64,000 nucleotides of DNA from positions 1 through 64,000 of the forward strand of contig RHLF01000003.1 in NCBI GenBank assembly GCA_003712125.1, read 5' to 3'. Shown here one piece after another: positions 17,981 through 25,834 of the stretch (within the stretch, counting starts at the first letter, position 1; the number at the start of each line of letters is the position of its first letter). The notes beneath the pieces were generated by a model, which saw only the letters and a program-made list of their open reading frames with translations, had not been told where the DNA came from and did no database searches. This DNA comes from Allomuricauda sp. (lineage in GTDB: Bacteria > Bacteroidota > Bacteroidia > Flavobacteriales > Flavobacteriaceae). The translations under genes and the position numbers were made by a program.

Positions 17981-18754
17981 TTAATTTTGTCTTAAGTCTT
18001 TGGCCCCAAATACCAATATCAAAGAGATACTCGCTATTATACTCAATACAACAAAAATCAAATTGTGATAGATTGCTACGGTCTTATCGAATGTTATAGC
18101 ACCAATAGTTGCATTGAAACTTGCATGACAAAGTGTGGCAAATAGGATGCTTTTTCTTGTATTGTTGAAAATCCAAGTTAATATAATTGCCATAGCAATA
18201 GCGCCTAATGTCCCTGTGATATAAAAAATATAAAAAGGTTCTGGGGCACCTTCTATAGGTGAAATAGTCCAGAATGGGAAATGCCAAAGCGCCCAAATCA
18301 AACCAAGTATAAGTGATGACTTCAAAGCAGATCTTGAATTCAAAAGTCTTGGCAGCGCATATCCTCTCCATCCAACTTCTTCTAAAACTAAAAATAAGGA
18401 TATAATCAAATAGTTAATGAGGATTGTAGGGATGTCTGTTAATTCATTGTACTCAAAAAAAATCGAAAAGATGAAATGGGTTAGGGTCGTTAAAACTGCT
18501 GGTAGAAATATTGCCAGAAACCAAATTGGTTTTACTTTAACTCTGGTCAAGCCACTATACAATTCTGCCAAACCTTTTTTACCTGAACTTATAAAAGTTA
18601 ACATCGTAGCCGACGTAATCGGCCCTAAAAAGCCTAAAGGAATTAGAGATGTTGGAAGGACTTGAAAATAAATCGGTATCCAAAAACACCAGGCAATAAA
18701 AAAGGCTAAAAGAACAAATTTTATCAGTTGAATGTCTATTTTGTCAAAACCCAT
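17981..18754 (-). CDS. CPBP family intramembrane (CAAX-type) metalloprotease
   Basis: A 257-residue polytopic membrane protein with the CPBP/ABI motifs: EExxxR as EEVGWR (Glu125, Glu126, Arg130), WHFPF with His158, and CHASFN with His210, the last two completing the glutamate/histidine active site. At least seven hydrophobic segments surround them. Family members include bacteriocin-immunity and protein-processing proteases. No bacteriocin gene is visible nearby. It starts within a few bases of one attC-like element and ends within a few bases of another. Confidence 0.88.
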   Translation of the reverse strand: MGFDKIDIQLIKFVLLAFFIAWCFWIPIYFQVLPTSLIPLGFLGPITSATMLTFISSGKKGLAELYSGLTRVKVKPIWFLAIFLPAVLTTLTHFIFSIFFEYNELTDIPTILINYLIISLFLVLEEVGWRGYALPRLLNSRSALKSSLILGLIWALWHFPFWTISPIEGAPEPFYIFYITGTLGAIAMAIILTWIFNNTRKSILFATLCHASFNATIGAITFDKTVAIYHNLIFVVLSIIASISLILVFGAKDLRQN

Positions 18755-18757
18755 AGA

Positions 18758-18912
18758 ATCAAGTCTCAGCTATGATTTCGTTCCTGCCACTGGCTGACTG
18801 AGCGAGCGGAAGGTACTGTTGAATATATTGCCAAGTTTTGTTCGTTTGCCAATAAATGTAATTAAAAATATTTGGGGCAGGAGAGCGGCAGCGTATTATA
18901 GCCTCAGTTGCC
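18758..18912 (-). repeat. attC-like element after the SGNH hydrolase gene
   Basis: On the minus strand it starts GGCAACTGAGGCTATAATA and ends GAAATCATAGCTGAGACTTG. The two ends are imperfect inverted repeats of each other (GGCTATAAT / ATCATAGC). The interior shares GATTTCGTTCCTGCC-type and GCGAGCGGAAGG segments with the elements at 24090 and 29986. Confidence 0.6.
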
Positions 18913-18919
18913 TGTAGTT

Positions 18920-19756
18920 TTAATAGGCTATTTTTTTCAATAACTCTGCTACGTCAGACTCAATTTCTCCATTGAATTTCAGTTCAGATGCTTTTTTATC
19001 GGTCAGTATTTGGTAAAAAATACAGGCATTTAAAAACGCTCCGTATTTGTTCGGATGAATGTTGTCTTCATATAGGTCGATCTCTGGATAATTGGTCAAA
19101 ACCTCATAAAACTTGTTTCCATTCTCAGCGGGTATGAGTCCATACTTTTGGGCTACTGAGTCATACGATTCATTGATCAATACCATTTCCTGTTTTAAAT
19201 CCGCTATTTCTGCGGAGCAATACTCGTCCTTTTCCAAGGAATGATCGATGACCCATTTTGAGTAGCAATATTGTTTTGGATATTCTTTTTTTGAAGGCCA
19301 AGTTTTAAATAGAACAAACTTACAATCTTCGTTTGCAATGCTATTTTTTATTTCGGCAATTGCAGTTTCTACTTTATATGCTTTGACCTCTGGTATTAAA
19401 AGTCTAACCGTTCCTTCTTGAAGAATTACGACATCCCAATTCTTTTCGGATAACTTTATTTCTGTTTCGGTTTTTTCTCCAGCTCCTTTTTTTCGTGCCC
19501 TCATTCCGTTTTCGGTGCGTGACTCAATAATATTGTTCAAATGTCCATCTAATGACATCCCAGGAAATGTGCTATGTTCAATGCTAAAATTGGCGTTGGT
19601 TTCGTTCAGCATTTCTTGTAATATTTGAGGCATATCATGATAATAGGTCAAACTATTGCCAATAAAAAGAACCCTTATTTTTTCTGCTGCTTTTGACTCT
19701 TGGGATATACAGCTTGTAGAAATAAATATTAAAATCGAAAGAATAATGGTTTTCAT
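18920..19756 (-). CDS. Lipoprotein SGNH/GDSL-type hydrolase
   Basis: A 278-residue protein with a short lipoprotein-like signal (ISTSCIS, Cys16). SGNH block I is GNSLTYYHD with Ser35 as nucleophile, VVILQEGT matches a central strand, and the catalytic Asp-His pair is DNIHPNKYG near residues 231-234. The family hydrolyses esters, often acetyl groups on carbohydrates; the target is unknown. Bounded by attC-like elements on both sides. Confidence 0.83.
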   Translation of the reverse strand: MKTIILSILIFISTSCISQESKAAEKIRVLFIGNSLTYYHDMPQILQEMLNETNANFSIEHSTFPGMSLDGHLNNIIESRTENGMRARKKGAGEKTETEIKLSEKNWDVVILQEGTVRLLIPEVKAYKVETAIAEIKNSIANEDCKFVLFKTWPSKKEYPKQYCYSKWVIDHSLEKDEYCSAEIADLKQEMVLINESYDSVAQKYGLIPAENGNKFYEVLTNYPEIDLYEDNIHPNKYGAFLNACIFYQILTDKKASELKFNGEIESDVAELLKKIAY

Positions 19757-19768
19757 AAATTAAAGGTA

Positions 19769-19876
19769 GTGGTTTCGGCAATGGCCCTTGGCCAGTGCCA
19801 GCTATTTTTAGTGTAATGAAAATAGGAAAAAATGACCATGCAATGGCCATAGGTCTTGGCCAATTTAACCATAGTT
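19769..19876 (-). repeat. Possible attC-like element, divergent
   Basis: The gene-distal end reads GGCCATTGCCGAAACCAC on the minus strand, similar to GGCCGAAACCCTGG of the element at 16424. The other end is only loosely related (GGTTAAATTGGCC). The shared core is absent, so this is a weak call. Confidence 0.35.
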
Positions 19877-20671
19877 TTATTTTAATTGAAAGTGGATATG
19901 GTCATCATGTCTAACAGCCTGACAACCGTGAAACCTAACTTTTCCACTTGTCAAATTCAGTCTGGTTTTTAAATGGGGTTCGATAAACAATTTTCCAATT
20001 TCCCTTTGATCAACAATTAAATTCGCTAATTGTCTTGTTCCCATAATTGAGAATTCGATGTCCTTATTTATGTTGCCAAATGTCAGATACTTTGGAAAGT
20101 CATAGTGCCAATGCCCTTTTTTCTTGCAGACCGCCAATTGATCATATTCGCTACTGGTTGGGTTTTCAAAGGCACCGTATCCACTAACCGAAGGTTTTTT
20201 GTTTGTGAGCTGTCCATTTTTCTCTTTGTAAACTAAAGAAACATCAATTTTTTTTCCGTCGTTATGGCTCAAATGCGGGAGTAAGGGAAATTTGTCAATA
20301 AAAGGGAAATTAGCATCGAGATAGACCAGTTGAATACCGTTGTTTTTGCGGTCAAATTCCGTCGCAATACGTTGGATTGCTTTGTTCAATTCGGGGCGCA
20401 CATAATTCCTATTGGCAAGTTTATAAAAGAATGAATGTGCTTTTACAACTTCCGATTCCTTTATTTTTTCCCTTCCAAAGAAAGGCGCCACGATTGGCAC
20501 AATTAAAAAAGTTGCAAAGAGGTAAATTCCGCTAAAAACCCCGACGCTTTTGAGCCATTTTCTTCGGGTATTTCGCTTTACAAGAAATAGGCTAATCAGA
20601 TAGACAATTCCACCAATTTGGGTTACGATGGTGAGAAGTCCGATTATAAGTATGTGAAGTACGATTTTCAA
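19877..20671 (-). CDS. Membrane-anchored LAS-type (MepA/M74-M15-like) peptidase
   Basis: A 264-residue protein with two N-terminal membrane segments (about 5-30 and 42-63) and an extracytoplasmic domain. Zinc-ligand motifs of LAS metallopeptidases are visible: SHNDGKKIDVS (His136, Asp143) and the C-terminal HDDHIHFQ (His258, His260), preceded by RFHGCQAVRH. This best matches penicillin-insensitive murein endopeptidases (M74) or D,D-peptidases (M15). A role in cutting peptidoglycan cross-links is likely but inferred. Bounded by weak repeat elements. Confidence 0.7.
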   Translation of the reverse strand: MKIVLHILIIGLLTIVTQIGGIVYLISLFLVKRNTRRKWLKSVGVFSGIYLFATFLIVPIVAPFFGREKIKESEVVKAHSFFYKLANRNYVRPELNKAIQRIATEFDRKNNGIQLVYLDANFPFIDKFPLLPHLSHNDGKKIDVSLVYKEKNGQLTNKKPSVSGYGAFENPTSSEYDQLAVCKKKGHWHYDFPKYLTFGNINKDIEFSIMGTRQLANLIVDQREIGKLFIEPHLKTRLNLTSGKVRFHGCQAVRHDDHIHFQLK

Positions 20672-20685
20672 ACTTGTGCAAAATT

Positions 20686-20755
20686 ACGGTTAATGACGGA
20701 TCGTATATGGCTTCGTTACTGACCCACCGGGCGGCTAGGCACGATATAACTTGAT
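20686..20755 (-). repeat. Possible attC-like element of a different subtype
   Basis: Short imperfect inverted arms GGATCGTATATGGC and GCACGATATAAC share an ATCGT core. The arms flank ~25 bases containing CCACCGGGCGG. It occupies the right place between two genes, but its sequence is unlike the other elements. Confidence 0.3.
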
Positions 20756-20766
20756 GTATGCTGGTT

Positions 20767-21264
20767 TTATTTTGCTTCAATTTTTTGTTTCAACGAAACC
20801 AATAGTCTTTCATATGCCTTTTCAACAGGTTTAGGATTCCAAAAATTGACCATTATCCCCCTGTATTCCTCTGTGATTTTAACCGTTGTAGTAGAGCCTG
20901 ATTCTTTAATGAAATAATGATGGTTAAAGGTCAATATTCCGGGTATACCGCCGTTTTGATTGATTAGCTCTCCGGATTTTATTTGCCTTACTTCAGCATC
21001 CATTACGGCAGCTTTGCCACCTTCATCTTGGTAAAACTCATACTTTATTTTGTTTCCGACCCCCAGGGTACCTTCTATTGGAATAAGGACCCTGTTCCAT
21101 TCTTTGGCTTTCGTGAAATTTGTCAGAACTGCCCAAACCTCTTCCTTTGTGCCATTAATGGAAATCTCGGCATTTACTGACTTTTTTCCTGTAAAGATCA
21201 GTACAATTAGTAATAGCACTATAATAGCGATTCCAATGAACCACTTTGAACTTAAAATATCCAT
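20767..21264 (-). CDS. SRPBCC (polyketide cyclase/START-like) domain protein with N-terminal anchor
   Basis: A 165-residue protein with one N-terminal hydrophobic helix (residues ~9-25, WFIGIAIIVLLLIVLIF) and a SRPBCC ligand-binding fold: NAEISINGTKEEVWAVLTNF, a glycine-containing strand and a C-terminal amphipathic helix AYERLLVSLKQKIEAK. Such proteins bind hydrophobic ligands. It starts five bases after the AraC gene's stop, so the AraC regulator, this protein and the upstream hydrolase form one operon. Confidence 0.8.
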   Translation of the reverse strand: MDILSSKWFIGIAIIVLLLIVLIFTGKKSVNAEISINGTKEEVWAVLTNFTKAKEWNRVLIPIEGTLGVGNKIKYEFYQDEGGKAAVMDAEVRQIKSGELINQNGGIPGILTFNHHYFIKESGSTTTVKITEEYRGIMVNFWNPKPVEKAYERLLVSLKQKIEAK

Positions 21265-21269
21265 GTTTA

Positions 21270-22178
21270 TTAATTTACGTTTCTGAATGTAGTAGGACTG
21301 ACCCCGGTCTTTTTCTTAAATATTTTACTGAAATTCTGAGGGTATTCGAATCCCAAATCGTATGCTATTTGAGCAATAGAATCAACAGAGTTCAAAAGCC
21401 TGCTCTTCGCTCTTTCGATAACATAATAGTGTATATGCTCTTGAGTGTTTTTTCCGGTCTCTTTTTTTAGAAGGTCACTCAAGTAATTGGGTGAAAGGTT
21501 CAATTCTTCACCGCAGTATTTAACACTAGGAAGTCCGTTTTCGTATGGTTTGTTGGAATCATAATAGGATTTCATTAGTAATTCGAAACGGGTAATAATA
21601 TCTGAATTCAGATTTTCTCTTGTTATGAATTGACGATTGTAATATCGAGTGCAGTAGTCTAACAACAATTCTAGGCTTGTAACAATCAGTTTTTGACTTT
21701 GCCTATCCATATTCTGGTTGTATTCCCAAACAATCTTATCCTTTAAATCTTCAATTACCCTTTTTTCCTTGTCAGAAATATGAAGTGCTTCATTAACCTC
21801 GTAGGAGAAATATGAGTAATTCTTCATACTTTGTCCCAAGTGCGATTTCCTGATAAGATCGGGATGGAATAACAATGTCCAACCATTCGTCGCATCATCT
21901 TCTTCCCATTCATCTACGGTTAGGACTTGCCCAGGAGCTAAGAAAATAAGGGTCCCTTCCTCAAAGTCGTAGTTCGTTCGTCCGTAATTGAATGAACCCG
22001 CTTTCCCATCTTTATATTCGATGATATAAAAGGAACTGGCAATACTCTTTCCAGAAAACGTACTCCCGTTTTTGATATCTCGATGATAGAATATTGAAAT
22101 CAAAGGATGCATTGGCTTTTCAAGACCCATTGCCGCCAAAGCTTGTGATACACTCTTAAATTCTATGATCTCTCTCAT
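21270..22178 (-). CDS. AraC family transcriptional regulator
   Basis: From ATG 22178 this gives 302 residues. The N-terminal ~200 residues are a cupin-like sensor (DFEEGTLIFLAPGQVLTVDEW). The C-terminal ~100 residues are a double helix-turn-helix of AraC type: NLSPNYLSDLLKKETGKN and IAQIAYDLGFEYPQNFSKIF followed by FKKKTGVSPTTFR. The start codon overlaps the stop of the upstream hydrolase gene (TAATG), which forces translational coupling and argues for ATG 22178 over an earlier in-frame codon. It may regulate the adjacent hydrolase and SRPBCC genes in response to a small aromatic or similar ligand; that is inferred. Confidence 0.9.
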   Translation of the reverse strand: MREIIEFKSVSQALAAMGLEKPMHPLISIFYHRDIKNGSTFSGKSIASSFYIIEYKDGKAGSFNYGRTNYDFEEGTLIFLAPGQVLTVDEWEEDDATNGWTLLFHPDLIRKSHLGQSMKNYSYFSYEVNEALHISDKEKRVIEDLKDKIVWEYNQNMDRQSQKLIVTSLELLLDYCTRYYNRQFITRENLNSDIITRFELLMKSYYDSNKPYENGLPSVKYCGEELNLSPNYLSDLLKKETGKNTQEHIHYYVIERAKSRLLNSVDSIAQIAYDLGFEYPQNFSKIFKKKTGVSPTTFRNVN

Positions 22179-23074
22179 TACATATACTTTCCAAACCACA
22201 GAAGAACAGGTTCAGGGTTGGTTCCTAACCAATCATAAGCGGCCATTCGGTTATATCCTTGATTTTTTAATACGGGGAGGTCTAACCACATAATTTCTTT
22301 TTCCACTTCAAGGTCATTGTAAACACCCTCAACAAATTCTCTGTCAAAGAACCCATCATTGGTATTTTGAATAACAAGAGTTGGAACGTTTACATCTTTG
22401 ACATATGGTCTCCAAGTATTTTCGTAATAATTGAAATCTGTATTTTTCTTGATGTATTTATCGGTACTTCTTTTCATGAATCCGGGCAGTTTCATTTTGT
22501 TCATGAAGTGGGCGTAATCTAACGGTTGAACAGAGATCATACACTGTATATTCTTGTAATTTCTCAATCCATCTTCTCTGCCAAATGCAGACACCGATGC
22601 ACCTTGTCCCATACAGATGCTGAATAAACCGATTTTTGCATCCTTATAATCAGAGTGATTCGTAATATAGTCTACTGCCGCAATTAAGTCTTTAGCTTCT
22701 TCTGGACCGTAGGAAACAAATCCATCCATTGCAGGGTCACTTTCTCCATGATTGCGAAAATCATACATCAGCACGGTGTAACCTTCTTCGTTGAGATATT
22801 TGGCTTGCCGGAGAAAGTGAACATCAGTATCAAATCCCTTTACCGGTCTTTTCGCTCCATTGGTGTACCCTGATCGACTACAGAACAGCGCAAAGTGCGA
22901 CTGAATAATTACCTTATCGGTGTTGCCTTTTATCAGCCAGCCTTTGATGTTAATTCCATCACTCGCTTTGAATGAGATATCCTCATATTCTAAATCATAA
23001 TTGGATGGATTATCAAACAGGGGAGCTCCTTTACCTGCCAATACTATGTTTTGAGCCATTAATTTACCTAACAT
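22178..23074 (-). CDS. Alpha/beta hydrolase with Cys at the nucleophile elbow
   Basis: A 298-residue cytoplasmic alpha/beta hydrolase. The oxyanion region is KVIIQSHFALFCSRSGY, strand 4 is YTVLMYDFRNHGES and the nucleophile elbow is SICMGQG, placing Cys154 where Ser is usual (GxCxG rather than GxSxG), as in dienelactone-hydrolase-like members. The acid/His regions are plausible (QNTNDGFFDREFVEG). First gene of a TAATG-coupled unit with an AraC regulator and an SRPBCC protein. No signal peptide. Confidence 0.82.
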   Translation of the reverse strand: MLGKLMAQNIVLAGKGAPLFDNPSNYDLEYEDISFKASDGINIKGWLIKGNTDKVIIQSHFALFCSRSGYTNGAKRPVKGFDTDVHFLRQAKYLNEEGYTVLMYDFRNHGESDPAMDGFVSYGPEEAKDLIAAVDYITNHSDYKDAKIGLFSICMGQGASVSAFGREDGLRNYKNIQCMISVQPLDYAHFMNKMKLPGFMKRSTDKYIKKNTDFNYYENTWRPYVKDVNVPTLVIQNTNDGFFDREFVEGVYNDLEVEKEIMWLDLPVLKNQGYNRMAAYDWLGTNPEPVLLWFGKYM

Positions 23075-23208
23075 AACTTTTTACTTTTATTAATTGATGG
23101 TCCAAAGTTCTGACTCAAGTATCTGACTTTCGAATACTTATTACAGGTTTATGTATTCAAATTACAGACTGCTAATTAAGTTGGTCATTCAACGCTGGTT
23201 TTTACTTT

Positions 23209-23282
23209 CACAACGGTCTCAGCTATTTGTAGTTGACATAGAATCAGCAATTACTTAGGGCCATAATCGTGTTTTCGTTACC
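23209..23282 (-). repeat. attC-like element after the 23.3-24.0 kb DUF6090 gene
   Basis: A short (74 bp) element. On the minus strand it runs from GGTAACGAAAACACGATTATGG to AAATAGCTGAGACCGTTGTG. The AAC and GTT ends are inverted, and the DUF6090 gene's TAA stop lies inside the first GGTAAC. Confidence 0.6.
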
Positions 23283-24033
23283 CATTTTTTAACTCAGGAT
23301 ATTCAAGCTCCATTTGGTTTATCAATTGCAAGGCCTCAGCTTTGAGTTCCTTAAAAAAATTGGTGTTATAACGACACGTTTTTACTATCGATAGCAAGTG
23401 CTTATAGATCACTTCATTATTTAGATACGCCTCGATAAACGCACTTGAAACTTTATCGTTTTGTATCTCATAGTCAAAGTCATCCATACCTCCAAGCGGA
23501 AATGTAGCACGCCTTAAATCCATTCTAATTTGTAGCGGATATTCTTTAAAGTTCAAAATGCGGGTATCAAAGTTTTTATAAAACTTGTCTAAAGAATTTG
23601 ATAGTGCATCATTTTTTAGTAAACCGCTTTGCCCAGAACTTTTAAGTTTGTCAAAGGTGTTCAAGTCTCTCTCCACAATAAATAATAGCATAGGTTCCCA
23701 ATGATTTTTCGTAAACAGGGTGGTGTCGCTTACTACCTTATTGTGAGATTCAAATACCTTGAGCACATAGGCGGTGCCTTCATATTGGTCACTTAATCTG
23801 CCCAGTATTTCATCAATATTTGCTATTTCAATATTTAGGTCTTTATAGATCTCTTTTATATAGGCTTTCCCACTTTGTTCAATCTTTCGGTTTTCATTCC
23901 AGTTATTGATCTGCAGGGCAATCAGAATTCCGATTACAACCAGAACTATTTCTCCGATGGCATAAATGAGGTATTTGCTAAAACGGTTTTCAGACAGCAA
24001 TTTTTGCCGGATACGGCGGAAGAATTTGATCAT
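23278..24033 (-). CDS. DUF6090 family membrane-anchored protein
   Basis: A 251-residue protein. Its first 49 residues (MIKFFRRIRQKLLSENRFSK to NNWNENR, with the membrane helix at ~25-43) are identical to those of the paralogue at 25835-27115, while the remaining ~200 residues are unrelated. The body is helical and charged. Unknown function. Its TAA stop lies inside the first end of the 23209-23282 element. The region just upstream of ATG 24033 resembles that of the 12484-13233 paralogue and includes TATCTTTA, close to a -7 box. Confidence 0.8.
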   Translation of the reverse strand: MIKFFRRIRQKLLSENRFSKYLIYAIGEIVLVVIGILIALQINNWNENRKIEQSGKAYIKEIYKDLNIEIANIDEILGRLSDQYEGTAYVLKVFESHNKVVSDTTLFTKNHWEPMLLFIVERDLNTFDKLKSSGQSGLLKNDALSNSLDKFYKNFDTRILNFKEYPLQIRMDLRRATFPLGGMDDFDYEIQNDKVSSAFIEAYLNNEVIYKHLLSIVKTCRYNTNFFKELKAEALQLINQMELEYPELKNG

Positions 24034-24089
24034 CAAAGGTTGGTTTCCCTAAAGATAGGTTTTTTCCAAAATGTGGATGCTCGGAATGC

Positions 24090-24247
24090 GGAAAGGTCTC
24101 GGCTTTGATTTCGTCCCTGCCTCCAACGAACAGATTTTGATTACAAGCGGAAGGCCTTTAGAACAGTTATATACCCACCACAACAAAGGTAATTGATACG
24201 AGGTAAATTACCCTTTGAGTCGGGTAGTTGATAGCTTTCATTACTGC
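24090..24247 (-). repeat. attC-like element after the 24.3-25.7 kb serine hydrolase gene
   Basis: The gene-distal end reads GACGAAATCAAAGCCGAGACC on the minus strand, nearly the same as the element at 29986. The other end (GCAGTAATGAAAGCTATC) is an imperfect complement. The interior shares CCTGCCTCC and GCGGAAGGC with that element. Confidence 0.5.
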
Positions 24248-24273
24248 CTTTTACACGTTTAAAAGGAGTTGCG

Positions 24274-25662
24274 TTAAGACGTTTTTAGGCTATTGAAATA
24301 TAAGATGATTGAAATTGCAAGGGTAAGCGCTGATAATAAGACCAAGCTTAATCCACTTGTAATATCAAACTGCAAAGTGTTTCTGATTGTTGCTCGAAAT
24401 AAATTGGGTAAATACAAGGTCCAACTTAGGCCGATAAGTAACCCCAATGCGGCAAGTATATTTGGAATTGGTTTTTTTGTAACTCCATGAGGTCTGTTAT
24501 TCCTCAACCATTTTTTAAAAATCAGGGTAAATAGGACAATAAATAACAGTACCAAAAACGGTAAACTTCGAATTAAGAAATACGGTGTTCTTGATGGTTG
24601 GGTCGGTTTTTTGTTTAAAAGTAAGCTCAACACCCCCAGGCTCGCAGGTATGGCGCTTTCCCCATAGTGATTGGTCAGCACTACAATGCTTTTTTCTAGT
24701 TCTGGTGCGATAATGATGGCTGAATTGAAACCCTGAACCAAACCACCATGGCTAAATATTTTACAATTTTTATAGGTCATTGTATGCCATCCCAGCGCAT
24801 ACTTACTTTGAGTTGTATCAACGGACCGAAATAGTTCGGCTGCTATCTTATGCGAAATGATAGAGGTGGTGTCATGATTAAAGGCATTCATCAGTTCACG
24901 TGTATATGTAGATAGGTCGTTCGCATTGCTGTTTATATAGCCCATCGGAATATCAACTTTATGATAACGCGATGTGATTGGAATAATAGAATAGTATAAG
25001 AAAGGTTGGTATCCTTGAGCAAGATTTTTGGGTAGTAAAGAGCTCGTGTTTTTTAGGTCAAATACCTCTGTTATTTCCTCTTTGAAAACAAGATTATATT
25101 CTTTTCCGCTAACCTTCTCGATGATAAAACCCAATAATTGGTAGTTGAGGTTAGAGTAATCATACCGTTCAATAGGATATTGGTCTACTGCGACACTTTT
25201 GATTAAATCTGTAATTTTTAATTGTACTTCCTCTTGTTTTTCATGTGATGCAAAAAATATTCTTCCCATTTCGGTTGACAGCCCCGATGTATGATTCAAC
25301 AAATTCTTAATCGATATTTTGTTGGAAACCTGCGTATTCTGAAATTCGAACCAAGGTAAGTACTTGACCACGGGATCATCAATAGATAACAAGCCTTTTT
25401 CTTGCAGCCGCAATACGATCAAAGCTGTAAAAGATTTGCTGTTAGATCCTATGATGAAATTATTATCGGTTGAAATGGCACCAAAGCTATTCAGGTATTC
25501 TAATTCAGTACTATTGGATATGGCCACTACCATGCCGGGCACGTGGAAGTCATTGGTTATGCTTCCGAGGTATTTCGTAATCTGAAGATTTTTGTCAGTG
25601 GTTATGTTTTGAGACATAACCAAGTTGTACATCAAACAAAGTAATAGGGTTCCCTTCTTCAT
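24274..25662 (-). CDS. Serine hydrolase (class C beta-lactamase family) with C-terminal membrane helices
   Basis: A 462-residue protein with a short N-terminal signal (MKKGTLLLCLMYNLVMSQ). The SxxK motif is SNSK (Ser73, Lys76), the YxN motif is YSN in RYDYSNLNYQLLGFI, and the third motif is HGG in IFSHGGLVQGF. The last ~110 residues contain three hydrophobic helices (RSLPFLVLLFIVLFTLIF, ILAALGLLIGLSWTLYL, SLVLLSALTLAISIILYF), so the hydrolase domain is tethered to the membrane. Probable envelope esterase/peptidase; substrate unknown. Confidence 0.86.
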   Translation of the reverse strand: MKKGTLLLCLMYNLVMSQNITTDKNLQITKYLGSITNDFHVPGMVVAISNSTELEYLNSFGAISTDNNFIIGSNSKSFTALIVLRLQEKGLLSIDDPVVKYLPWFEFQNTQVSNKISIKNLLNHTSGLSTEMGRIFFASHEKQEEVQLKITDLIKSVAVDQYPIERYDYSNLNYQLLGFIIEKVSGKEYNLVFKEEITEVFDLKNTSSLLPKNLAQGYQPFLYYSIIPITSRYHKVDIPMGYINSNANDLSTYTRELMNAFNHDTTSIISHKIAAELFRSVDTTQSKYALGWHTMTYKNCKIFSHGGLVQGFNSAIIIAPELEKSIVVLTNHYGESAIPASLGVLSLLLNKKPTQPSRTPYFLIRSLPFLVLLFIVLFTLIFKKWLRNNRPHGVTKKPIPNILAALGLLIGLSWTLYLPNLFRATIRNTLQFDITSGLSLVLLSALTLAISIILYFNSLKTS

Positions 25663-25689
25663 TTACTTGTATTTTATATGCACACCTCT

Positions 25690-25821
25690 CAACAATGATT
25701 GCAAGATGGCCGTGGCTTAAACGTTTGTACTTAAATGTAAGTAAAATTCGAAGGAGTGGGGGAGTATCAAAAGCGAAGTGCACTGGTACTAGCAATTATA
25801 AGCCTTATTGTGTATATGTGC
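25690..25821 (-). repeat. attC-like element after the 25.8-27.1 kb DUF6090 gene
   Basis: The gene-proximal end carries AAGGCTTATAATTGC, related to GGCTATAATTC. The distal end has CAATCATTGTTG with a terminal GTT. The shared core CTTAAATGTAAGTAAAAT starts at 25730. Confidence 0.5.
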
Positions 25822-25834
25822 TTAACTTTTCGTT

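Noticed and set aside
21330-21352. TTCGAATCCC-like sequence resembling a tRNA T-loop
   Set aside because: It lies in the helix-turn-helix coding part of the AraC gene and no cloverleaf stems surround it.
6180-25662. Calling the three SxxK serine hydrolases beta-lactamases
   Set aside because: They belong to the class C fold family, but most members are esterases or peptidases, and antibiotic resistance cannot be inferred from the motifs.
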